Below are positions 29,411-36,846 of a DNA stretch of 64,000 nt, one piece after another. Every line of letters starts with the position of its first letter. Position 1 is the first letter of the stretch. The position numbers were made by a program, and so were the translations under genes. Below the pieces are notes generated by a model. That model made no database searches. It was given only the letters and a program-made list of their open reading frames with translations, and was not told where the DNA came from. Location: positions 1,386,853 to 1,450,852 of the forward strand of contig NZ_JBPCCU010000002.1 of NCBI RefSeq assembly GCF_050971785.1. Direction: 5' to 3'. The stretch is from Actinomadura_E scrupuli (GTDB lineage Bacteria; Actinomycetota; Actinomycetes; Streptosporangiales; Streptosporangiaceae).

Positions 29411-29499
29411 GGGGCGCTTTTTGGGCGGTGTCTTCCCTCGTCGCGTGCTCGCTCCTTCGTCGCTGCGCGCGCTCCTCAGTCCAGACACCGCCGCGCCCC
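29411..29499. repeat. Large intergenic inverted repeat
   Basis: Between the convergent desulfurase and DUF695-like genes. Two nested arm pairs are exact: GGGGCGC (29411-29417) with GCGCCCC (29493-29499), and GGCGGTGTCT (29424-29433) with AGACACCGCC (29483-29492). A T5 run interrupts the left arm. The 49-nt internal part is made of short CTCG/TCGCTGCGCG-like repeats. It could act as a bidirectional terminator or be a dispersed element. Confidence 0.6.
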
Positions 29500-29505
29500 T
29501 CGCGG

Positions 29506-30549
29506 TTAGGGCTGGTAGGGCGCTAGTGCCCGCCAGCCGGGGTCGGGGGCGGAGGCCACCTTGGCGCGACCCTCCGACCACCCGGCCGTGAGCTGGTCCA
29601 GCTCCGCGACCACGCCGGAGTCCGGGTCGGCGTAGAGATGGAAGACCTGGAGGCCGTCGCCGGTCTGCCGTACCACCAGGACCGCGCGATCACCGAGCGC
29701 GCTCAGGCGCTTCTCGAACTTGCGCAGGGCCGACGCGGACGGCTCGACCGGCAGCCGGTCCGGGTTGCTGTGGGCGTACGGCACCGAGACCTCGACGTGC
29801 AGGTCGCACAGCGGGTAGTCCTGCCGGTGCAGCGGGAAACGCACGCCCAGCCGGGCCGGGTGGCCGCGGGGGGTGCGGCCCTCACCGCTCAGCCACGCGG
29901 GCTCGCGGAACGGCTCGGAGATCTGCTCCACCACGGCGGACAGCATGCCCGGGGGCAGCGCGTCCGTGGGCTGGTCGGTCGCGATCTTGACCTCGCCGAC
30001 CCAGCGTGCCACGTCGTCCTCGCCCAGCGCCCAGTCCAGCACGTGGTAGGCGACCTGGAGCTGCGCCTCCTCCGGGACGAAGAGGAAGTCCGGATGGAAG
30101 ACCGTGATGTGGATCCGGGCCCGCCCCGCGTCGGCCCGCATGCCGAGGCGTACGTAGCCGAGGTCGAACTCGTGGTCGGCGAGCTGCAGCTTCTGGCCGA
30201 GCATCTCCGGATCGGCCTGCCGGGCGGCCCGGAACTCCCAGCCGGAGCCGGCCGGAGCGCTCCGCAGCCAGCGCTCCGCGAGCCCGCGCAGCTCGGCGAC
30301 GCCGCCGCCGGTCAGGGTCAGGGTCGGCGTGTCGTCCTGGCCGGTGCCGATCTCCCACTGCAGACCAGAATGGATCTTGTGGACCCGCAGGGACAGCTCC
30401 TCGACCAGCTCGGTGGCGAAGTCCTGCTGGCCGCCGCTGGTGAGGGCGGCCTCGATGCGGGGCTGTGCCTGGTCCCACCAGGCCCAGAACTCGGCGATCG
30501 CCGGGGACGGCGGGGATGGCATGTCGCGAGGGCGGCGGAAGATTCCCAT
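29506..30549 (-). CDS. Conserved hypothetical protein (DUF695-like)
   Basis: 347-residue protein of unknown function, common in actinobacteria beside mnmA. Begins MGIFRRPR and contains EFWAWWDQAQPRIEAAL near residue 20, SGLQWEIGTG near 62, and FLFVPEEAQLQVAYHVLDWALGEDDVARW near 150, a pattern of DUF695-like proteins. No signal peptide or membrane span. The ATG is immediately preceded by AGGAGG, giving no spacer; the transcript may start very near. Converges with the desulfurase gene and diverges from mnmA. Confidence 0.6.
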   Translation of the reverse strand: MGIFRRPRDMPSPPSPAIAEFWAWWDQAQPRIEAALTSGGQQDFATELVEELSLRVHKIHSGLQWEIGTGQDDTPTLTLTGGGVAELRGLAERWLRSAPAGSGWEFRAARQADPEMLGQKLQLADHEFDLGYVRLGMRADAGRARIHITVFHPDFLFVPEEAQLQVAYHVLDWALGEDDVARWVGEVKIATDQPTDALPPGMLSAVVEQISEPFREPAWLSGEGRTPRGHPARLGVRFPLHRQDYPLCDLHVEVSVPYAHSNPDRLPVEPSASALRKFEKRLSALGDRAVLVVRQTGDGLQVFHLYADPDSGVVAELDQLTAGWSEGRAKVASAPDPGWRALAPYQP

Positions 30550-30647
30550 CCTCCTATCTTTCCAGCCAACACCGACGTTCCGTTCCGGGACGCGGTGATG
30601 TCGGCGCGACCGGGGCCCTCATTTCGATTTCGACTCGCGCGGCCGCG

Positions 30648-30653
30648 TAGCCT
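30648..30653 (+). promoter_or_regulatory. -10 (TAGCCT) of mnmA
   Basis: TAGCCT nine bases before the mnmA ATG with a G6 tract between; candidate leaderless or near-leaderless start. Confidence 0.4.
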
Positions 30654-30662
30654 TGGGGGGTT

Positions 30663-31742
30663 ATGACTCTGCGCGTACTCGCCGCCATGTCGGGCGGTGT
30701 CGACTCCGCCGTGGCCGCTGCCCGGGCCGTCGAGGCCGGTCACGATGTCACCGGCGTCCACATGGCCCTGTCCAGCAACCCCCAGTCGTATCGCTCGGGC
30801 GCCCGCGGCTGCTGCACGCTCGAGGACTCGCGGGACGCCCGCCGGGCGGCGGACGTGATCGGGATCCCCTTCTACGTCTGGGATCTGGCCGAGCGGTTCG
30901 ACCGGGACGTCGTCCAGGACTTCGTCCAGGAGTACGCCGCCGGGCGGACGCCGAACCCCTGTCTGCGCTGCAACGAGAAGATCAAGTTCCAGGCGCTGCT
31001 GGACAAGGCCCTGGCGCTGGGATTCGACGCCGTCTGCACCGGCCACTACGCCCGGCTCGAGGACGGCGTGCTGCGCCGGGGCGCCGACGCCGGCAAGGAC
31101 CAGTCGTACGTCCTCGCGGTGTGCACCCGGGAGCAGCTCGCGCACGCGATGTTCCCGCTCGGCGACACCGCCAAGGCCGAGATCCGCCGCGAGGCGGAGC
31201 GGCGTGGCCTCCAGGTGGCCGACAAGCCCGACAGCCATGACGTGTGCTTCATCTCCGACGGGGACACCCGGGGCTTTCTCGCCCAGCGCCTCGGCACCGC
31301 CCCCGGGAAGATCGTCGACAGTGACGGCGAGGTCGTCGGCGAGCACGACGGCGCCTACGCCTACACCGTCGGCCAGCGCAAGGGCCTGCGGATCGGGCAC
31401 CCGGCGGCCGACGGCAGGCCCCGCTACGTGCTGGACATCTCGCCGGTGAGCAACACGGTCACCGTCGGCCCCCGGGAGGCGCTCGACGTGGCGCAGATCG
31501 TGGCCGAGCGCCCCGTCTGGCTCACCGCCACCCCGCCGCCGGGCCCCTTCGGCTGCCAGGTGCAGCTGCGGGCTCACGGGGAGGTGCACGACTGCACCGC
31601 CGAGCCGGACGGCGACCGGCTGCGGATCCGGCTGCACCGGCCCGCCCAGGGCGTGGCCAGAGGACAGGCGGCCGTCCTCTACGACGGGGACGTCGTGCTG
31701 GGCTCGGCGACCATCGCCGTGGCCGACCGGGTGCCCGCCTGA
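30663..31742 (+). CDS. mnmA: tRNA-specific 2-thiouridylase
   Basis: 359-residue MnmA, which thiolates U34 of Lys, Glu and Gln tRNAs using sulfur from the desulfurase. AAMSGGVDSAVAA is the PP-loop ATP site, NPCLRCNEKIKF carries the first catalytic Cys, and DSHDVCFISDGD the second. The RNA-binding and C-terminal barrel are complete (GQRKGLRIG, SNTVTVG). Part of the conserved desulfurase-mnmA-MetE-like-ligA-gat block. Confidence 0.95.
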   Translation: MTLRVLAAMSGGVDSAVAAARAVEAGHDVTGVHMALSSNPQSYRSGARGCCTLEDSRDARRAADVIGIPFYVWDLAERFDRDVVQDFVQEYAAGRTPNPCLRCNEKIKFQALLDKALALGFDAVCTGHYARLEDGVLRRGADAGKDQSYVLAVCTREQLAHAMFPLGDTAKAEIRREAERRGLQVADKPDSHDVCFISDGDTRGFLAQRLGTAPGKIVDSDGEVVGEHDGAYAYTVGQRKGLRIGHPAADGRPRYVLDISPVSNTVTVGPREALDVAQIVAERPVWLTATPPPGPFGCQVQLRAHGEVHDCTAEPDGDRLRIRLHRPAQGVARGQAAVLYDGDVVLGSATIAVADRVPA

Positions 31743-31811
31743 TCACCCCACCCCGGTGCTCCGGCACGGCGCCCTGGAATACTCGAGGGGCCGACGAGGG
31801 GGAGGTTTCTC

Positions 31812-32645
31812 ATGAGATACGGCGTCGCCACGTTCGTGACCGACGAGGGCATCGCCCCGGCCCCGCTGGGCCGGGCGCTGGAGGAACGCGGCCTGCAGTC
31901 GCTCTACCTGGCCGAGCACACGCACATCCCCGTGAGCAGGGAGACCCCCTACCCGGCCGGTGGTGAGCTGCCGCGGATCTACTACCGCACGCTCGACCCC
32001 CTCGTCACGCTCTCCGTCGTCGCCGCGGTGACCGAGCGGCTGACGCTCGGCACCGGCATCGCCCTGGTGATCCAGCGCGACCCGATCGTGCTCGCCAAGG
32101 AGGTCGCCAGCCTCGACCTGGTATCCGGCGGCCGCGCCGTGCTGGGCGTGGGGGCCGGCTGGAACCGCGAGGAGATGCGCGACCACGGCACCGACCCCAG
32201 GACCCGGACCAGGCTGCTGCGTGAGCGGGTCCTGGCGATGAAGGAGATCTGGACCAAGGACGAGGCCGAGTTCCACGGGGAGTTCGTCGACTTCGGCCCG
32301 ATGTACTCCTGGCCCAAGCCGGTCCAGCGGCCGCACCCGCCGATCCTGATCGGCGGCGCGGCCCCGGTCGCGCTGGACCGCGTCCTGGACTACGGCGACG
32401 GCTGGATGCCGGTCTACCAGCGTGACGTGGCGGAGCTGGGCGCCCAGATCGCGGAGCTGCGGCGGCGGGGCGCGGAGCGGGGCCGGGAGCACATTCCGGT
32501 GACGATCTACATGGCGCCGCCCAGGCCCGACGTGGTGACCCGGCTGGCCGAGATCGGGGTGGACGAGATCCTCTTCGGTCTCCCGACCGAGCCGGAGGCC
32601 GCGGCCCTGAAGAGGCTGGACGAGATGGCGGCGCTGATCGGCTGA
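31812..32645 (+). CDS. LLM-class F420-dependent oxidoreductase
   Basis: 277-residue bacterial luciferase-like TIM-barrel protein of the F420-dependent type. LYLAEHTHIPVSRETPYPAGG near residue 36, TERLTLGTGIALVIQRDPI near 75, and VLGVGAGWNREEM near 113 are the family landmarks. The substrate is unknown. GGGGGAGG precedes the ATG. It is separated from mnmA by 69 bp and followed by a hairpin. Confidence 0.85.
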   Translation: MRYGVATFVTDEGIAPAPLGRALEERGLQSLYLAEHTHIPVSRETPYPAGGELPRIYYRTLDPLVTLSVVAAVTERLTLGTGIALVIQRDPIVLAKEVASLDLVSGGRAVLGVGAGWNREEMRDHGTDPRTRTRLLRERVLAMKEIWTKDEAEFHGEFVDFGPMYSWPKPVQRPHPPILIGGAAPVALDRVLDYGDGWMPVYQRDVAELGAQIAELRRRGAERGREHIPVTIYMAPPRPDVVTRLAEIGVDEILFGLPTEPEAAALKRLDEMAALIG

Positions 32646-32670
32646 CGGCCCGACCGGGCCTGACGGGCCG
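32646..32670. terminator. Convergent hairpin
   Basis: CGGCCCG and CGGGCCG with an 11-nt loop that can itself pair, directly after the LLM gene stop and 24 bp before the end of the convergent lipoprotein gene. Confidence 0.5.
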
Positions 32671-32693
32671 GACCCGCCGCGGCCACGGGCCGC

Positions 32694-33242
32694 CTAGCGT
32701 GGGAGCGCGTCGAGGGCGGCCCTGGCCACCTCCAGCAGGTGGTCGGGCAGCTTGTCCTGCGGGACGGCCTCCTTTCCCGTCTCCAGCGCGACGGTGAGGA
32801 TCAGGTCCTTGCGGAGCGCCGCCAGCTGGGGTGACGGCGCGGCGCCGGCCGCGAAGACCGCCAGGTCACCGACCCCGATCATCCGCACCCTGCCGGGCTG
32901 CGGCTGCTCGAGGGCGGCCCAGCGGTCCAGGCCGGTCTTGGCCTCGTAGCGCGCCGTGTAGGCCACGATCAGGGTGGCCGGGGTCACGTGCCGGCGCACC
33001 ACGGCGTCGCCGGTGAAGCGGACGGCGTGGTAGTCCGCGCCATCGCCCGGCTCGCAGCCCTTCACCTTCCCCAGCAGGGCGGCGGCGACGATCTTGCGGT
33101 CCAGCGCCGCGCACAGGTCAGGCCTGGGCACGGTGACCGGGCGGGGCGACGCCGCGGTGCGCCCGGCCGAGCAGGCGGGCAGCGCCACGGTGAGGGCCAG
33201 CGACCCGAGCACCAGGCATGACCTGCGGAAGCGGGGGATCAT
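32694..33242 (-). CDS. Putative lipoprotein of unknown function
   Basis: 182 residues. The N-terminus MIPRFRRSCLVLGSLALTVA followed by LPACSAG is a lipoprotein signal peptide with Cys24 as the lipid-modified residue. The rest is a small domain with two more cysteines (DLCAAL near 44, KGCEPG near 62), suggesting a disulfide, and a TGLDRW segment; I do not recognise the family. Resembles DUF3558-like secreted proteins in layout only. A leaderless-type TAGGGT stands eight bases before the ATG. Confidence 0.6.
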   Translation of the reverse strand: MIPRFRRSCLVLGSLALTVALPACSAGRTAASPRPVTVPRPDLCAALDRKIVAAALLGKVKGCEPGDGADYHAVRFTGDAVVRRHVTPATLIVAYTARYEAKTGLDRWAALEQPQPGRVRMIGVGDLAVFAAGAAPSPQLAALRKDLILTVALETGKEAVPQDKLPDHLLEVARAALDALPR

Positions 33243-33250
33243 AGCGCTAC

Positions 33251-33260
33251 ACCCTAGAGT
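33251..33260. promoter_or_regulatory. Two overlapping back-to-back leaderless promoters
   Basis: The 10 bp ACCCTAGAGT contain TAGGGT read leftwards (33256-33251), 8 nt from the lipoprotein ATG, and TAGAGT read rightwards (33255-33260), 7 nt from the MetE-like GTG. The two -10 boxes share the TA step, so only one polymerase can open at a time. Confidence 0.5.
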
Positions 33261-33267
33261 GCGAAGG

Positions 33268-34287
33268 GTGTCAGATCCCATGAGTCCCGAGAGCTTTCCC
33301 TGGCCCGTCGCCACCGCCACCGGCGTCGGTTCCCACCCCGGCACGGATTCCGCGGAGACTCTGCGGGTCGTGCTCGGCGAGGTGCCCGAGCTGCCCTACC
33401 TGCCGGAGTTGCCGGCCCGGGGGCCCGGAGCCGACCTGGCCGGGCGGGCGGCATGCCTGCTCGTCGACCTGGCCGTCGACCTCCAGCCGTCCGGCTGGCG
33501 GTTCGCCGACCGTCCCGGCCGGGACATGCGGCGGGGGTACGACCACCTCGCCCGCGATCTCGATGTCCTGGAGGAGCTGGCGGGCGGCCACCAGGGTCCC
33601 CTCAAGATCCAGATCTGCGGGCCGTGGACCCTGGCCTCCTCCATCGAGCTGCGCAACGGCAACCGTACGCTCGCCGATCCCGGCGCCGTACGCGACTTGA
33701 TCGACTCCCTGGCGGAGGGGGTGCGCGACCATGTCGCGGACGTACGGCGGCGGGTGCCCGGCGCCCGGATCCTGCTGCAGGTGGACGAGCCGGCGCTGCC
33801 CGGAGTCCTGGCGGGCGACATCCCGACGGCCAGCGGCTTCAGCCGGTTGCGCGCGGTGGCGGCGCAGGACGCGGAGGAGGGCCTGCGCCGGGTGCTGACC
33901 GCCGCCGACGCCCACCCGCTGGTGCACTGCTGTGCGGGGGCCGTGCCGTACGGCCTGATCCGGTCCGCCGGGGCCAGGGCGATCTCGGTGGACGTCGCCC
34001 TGATCCCGACCCGGAACGACGATGTCATCGGCGAGGCCATCGAGGACGGGATCGGGCTGCTGCTGGGCGTCGTACCGGGTACCGACACCGGGCAGGCCCC
34101 GCTGGCCGAGACCGTGCGCCCGGTTCGCGAGATGTGGAACCGGCTGGGCTTCCGGCCGGAGCGGCTGCCCGAGCAGGTGGTCCTCACCCCGGCGTGCGGT
34201 CTCGCCGGCGCCTCCCCCGGCTATGCCCGGGCCGCGCTGGCGCGTTGCCGCGAGGCCGCCCGCATGCTTTATGAGGCCGCCGAGTGA
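33268..34287 (+). CDS. MetE C-terminal-like methionine synthase family protein
   Basis: 339-residue protein of the cobalamin-independent methionine synthase (MetE) catalytic-domain type, lacking the MetE N-terminal half. GVGSHPGTDSAETL opens the domain; LLQVDEPALPG is a conserved strand; VHCCAG and LTPACGLAG supply the zinc-type Cys/His ligands. Such short core proteins are conserved between mnmA and ligA in actinobacteria; whether they make methionine from methylcobamide or another methyl donor is not known here. GTG start fixed by the leaderless promoter. Confidence 0.75.
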   Translation: MSDPMSPESFPWPVATATGVGSHPGTDSAETLRVVLGEVPELPYLPELPARGPGADLAGRAACLLVDLAVDLQPSGWRFADRPGRDMRRGYDHLARDLDVLEELAGGHQGPLKIQICGPWTLASSIELRNGNRTLADPGAVRDLIDSLAEGVRDHVADVRRRVPGARILLQVDEPALPGVLAGDIPTASGFSRLRAVAAQDAEEGLRRVLTAADAHPLVHCCAGAVPYGLIRSAGARAISVDVALIPTRNDDVIGEAIEDGIGLLLGVVPGTDTGQAPLAETVRPVREMWNRLGFRPERLPEQVVLTPACGLAGASPGYARAALARCREAARMLYEAAE

Positions 34288-34324
34288 GGCCGGCGTGAGG
34301 CCCCGTGTGAGGCTTGCGTGAGGC
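34284..34324 (+). repeat. Short tandem repeat, four GTGAGGC copies
   Basis: GTGAGGC at 34284, 34295, 34307 and 34318, spaced 11-12 bp; the first includes the stop codon of the MetE-like gene. Units are GTGAGGC plus four or five variable bases. Probably replication-slippage duplication. Confidence 0.7.
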
Positions 34325-34435
34325 CCGGAGTGACGGTGCGGGCGACGGTGGTACTGACGGGCGCGGCGCCCCCGCAAAGTGTCGGTGGCCCGCGCGAGAA
34401 TAGGTGAAACAGCAGGTCGCAAGGGAGGAACGTAC

Positions 34436-36649
34436 GTGAGCGAGAGCGCGCCGACGGCTGCCAGAGAGCGCCACGCCGAGCTGAGCCGGGACATCGACGA
34501 GGCCAACTACCGCTACTACGTGCTCGACACCCCGACGCTCAGTGACGCCGACTACGACCGGCTGATGCGGGAGCTGCAGGAGCTGGAGGAGCGGTACCCC
34601 GAGCTCGTCACCCCCGACTCCCCGACCCAGAAGGTCGGCGCGCCGATCACCACTGACTTCGCGACGGTCGCCCACCTCGAGCGCATGCAGAGCCTCGACA
34701 ACGCGATGGACGAGGACGAGCTGCTCGCCTGGGGCGACCGGGTGGAGAAGGAGGCCGGCTCCGTCGCCGGCTATCTCTGCGAGCTCAAGATCGACGGCCT
34801 GGCGATCGCCCTGCTGTACGAGAAGGGCCGGCTGGTGCGCGGGGTCACCCGCGGGGACGGCCGGGCCGGTGAGGACGTCACCAACAACATCCGCACCATC
34901 GCCGCCGTCCCGACCCGGCTGGAGGGCGACGGCGTCCCCGACCTGCTGGAGGTCCGGGGCGAGGTGTATCTGCCGGTCGAGGCGTTCGAGCAGCTCAACG
35001 CGGGGCTGGTCGAAGGCGGCCGGGAGCCGTTCGCCAACCCGCGCAACGCCGCCGCCGGCTCGCTGCGGCAGAAGGACCCCAGGATCACCGCGCAGCGCCC
35101 GCTGAGCATGCTCGTGCACGGGTTCGGCACCTGGAAGGGCGGGGCGCCGCCCAGGAGCCAGGCGGGGGTGTACGAGCTGATGCGCGGCTGGGGGCTGCCG
35201 GTCAGTGATCGCTACCAGGTGGTGGACGATCTGGCGGCGGTGCGGAAGTACATCGCCTTCTACGGCGAGCACCGGCACAGCGAGCTTCCCGCCGACCCGG
35301 TGCCGGGCTCCACCCCCCGGCCGCTGGTGTACGAGATCGACGGCGTGGTCGTCAAGGTCGACGACCTCGCCGTGCAGCGCAGGCTCGGCTCCACCAGCCG
35401 GGCGCCACGCTGGGCGATCGCCTTCAAGTACCCGCCGGAGGAGGTCAACACCAAGCTGCTCGACATCAAGGTCGGCGTGGGGCGCACCGGCCGGGTGACG
35501 CCGTACGGCGTGATGGCGCCGGTCAGGGTGGCCGGGTCGACGGTGGAGCGGGCCACCCTGCACAACGCCGGTGAGGTCAGGCGCAAGGGCGTGCTCATCG
35601 GCGACACGGTCGTGCTGCGCAAGGCCGGCGACGTCATCCCGGAGATCGTGGCCCCGGTCACCGCGCTGCGGGACGGCACCGAGCGCGAGTTCGTGATGCC
35701 CACCCACTGCCCCGAGTGCGGCACCGAGCTGGCCTACCAGAAGGAGGGCGACGCCGACATCCGCTGTCCCAACGCCCGCTCCTGCCCGGCGCAGCTCCGG
35801 GAGCGGATCGCGTTCGTCGCGGGCCGCAGCGCGCTCGACATCGAGGTGCTGGGCTACGTCGCGGCGACGGCGCTGACGCAGCCGCTGGAGCCCGCCGACC
35901 CGCCGGTGAAGAACGAGGGCGACCTGTTCCATCTCACGGTCGAGCAGCTACTGCCGATCAAGAGCGTGGTGCGCGACCCGGACACCGGCCTGCCCAAGAT
36001 CGATCCCAAGACGGGTGAGCAGAAGGTCGTCACGTTCTTCGCCAACAAGGTCGGCGAGGCCAAGAAGACCGTCGACAAACTGTTCGAGGAGCTGGAGAAG
36101 GCCAAGCAGCAGCCGCTGTGGCGGGTGCTGGTGGCCTTGTCGATCCGGCACGTCGGGCCCAGCGCCGCGCAGGATCTGGCCCGGGAGCTGCGGTCCATGG
36201 ACGCCATCGCCAACGCCGGTGTCGAGGAGCTGGCCGCGGTCGACGGGGTCGGGCCGACGATCGCCGCCTCGGTGCGGGACTGGTTCACCGTCGACTGGCA
36301 CCGCGAGATCATCGACAAGTGGCGGGCCGCCGGTGTCCGGATGGCCGACGAGGGCGTGGACGGCCCGCGGCCGCTCGAAGGGGTCAGCGTCGTCATCACC
36401 GGCTCGCTGGAGACCTACAGCCGCGACTCCGCCACCGAGGCCGTCCAGAACCTCGGCGGCAAGGTCAGCGGCTCGGTCTCCAAGAAGACGGGCTTCGTGG
36501 TCGTCGGCGAGAACCCCGGCTCGAAATATGACAAGGCAGTCAAGCTCGGAGTCCCCGTCCTGGACGAGGAAGGGCTGCGCGTTCTGCTCGCCGACGGACC
36601 GGATGCGGCCAGGAGTGCGACCGTCGGCGTGGCCGAGCAAGCCGAGTGA
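34436..36649 (+). CDS. ligA: NAD-dependent DNA ligase
   Basis: 737-residue LigA joining Okazaki fragments. Domain Ia (SDADYDRLMREL), adenylation motif CELKIDGLA with nucleophile K118, ATSRAPRWAIAFKYPPEE nucleotidyl-transfer region, OB fold (VGRTGRVTPYGVMAPVRV), four-Cys zinc finger (CPECG...RCPNARSCPAQ), HhH repeats and a C-terminal BRCT domain (SVVITGSLETYSRD) are all present. The insert with DTGLPKIDPKTGEQK in the HhH region is usual for actinobacterial LigA. GTG start with AAGGGAGG seven bases upstream. Confidence 0.95.
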   Translation: MSESAPTAARERHAELSRDIDEANYRYYVLDTPTLSDADYDRLMRELQELEERYPELVTPDSPTQKVGAPITTDFATVAHLERMQSLDNAMDEDELLAWGDRVEKEAGSVAGYLCELKIDGLAIALLYEKGRLVRGVTRGDGRAGEDVTNNIRTIAAVPTRLEGDGVPDLLEVRGEVYLPVEAFEQLNAGLVEGGREPFANPRNAAAGSLRQKDPRITAQRPLSMLVHGFGTWKGGAPPRSQAGVYELMRGWGLPVSDRYQVVDDLAAVRKYIAFYGEHRHSELPADPVPGSTPRPLVYEIDGVVVKVDDLAVQRRLGSTSRAPRWAIAFKYPPEEVNTKLLDIKVGVGRTGRVTPYGVMAPVRVAGSTVERATLHNAGEVRRKGVLIGDTVVLRKAGDVIPEIVAPVTALRDGTEREFVMPTHCPECGTELAYQKEGDADIRCPNARSCPAQLRERIAFVAGRSALDIEVLGYVAATALTQPLEPADPPVKNEGDLFHLTVEQLLPIKSVVRDPDTGLPKIDPKTGEQKVVTFFANKVGEAKKTVDKLFEELEKAKQQPLWRVLVALSIRHVGPSAAQDLARELRSMDAIANAGVEELAAVDGVGPTIAASVRDWFTVDWHREIIDKWRAAGVRMADEGVDGPRPLEGVSVVITGSLETYSRDSATEAVQNLGGKVSGSVSKKTGFVVVGENPGSKYDKAVKLGVPVLDEEGLRVLLADGPDAARSATVGVAEQAE

Positions 36650-36846
36650 TCATCGGCGGGTTGACCAGGAGAATGTTACTATACGGTATCATGTGACTAC
36701 CGACGGGAGTGCATGCCGATTTGCTTGAAAAGTAACAGAACGTGCGCAATCGGTTTCGCGAAGTTGTGCGAAGGTCGTACTCTCCCTTCAGCACCTCGAA
36801 CCTGGAAATCCCGGTGCGATGGCCTCCGGATCCTACGAGGATGGTG
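36650..36846 (+). promoter_or_regulatory. AT-rich upstream region of the GGDEF-EAL gene
   Basis: About 200 bp after ligA. The part 36670-36730 is strongly AT-rich (TTACTATACGGTATCAT) and likely holds the promoter, with TTGACC at 36661 as a possible -35. No recognised riboswitch fold; the rest is an untranslated leader or, if a GTG at 36742 is used, coding. Confidence 0.35.

Noticed and set aside
36650..36846. Possible c-di-GMP riboswitch before the GGDEF-EAL gene
   Set aside because: I could not find the conserved core sequences or a matching fold in the leader.
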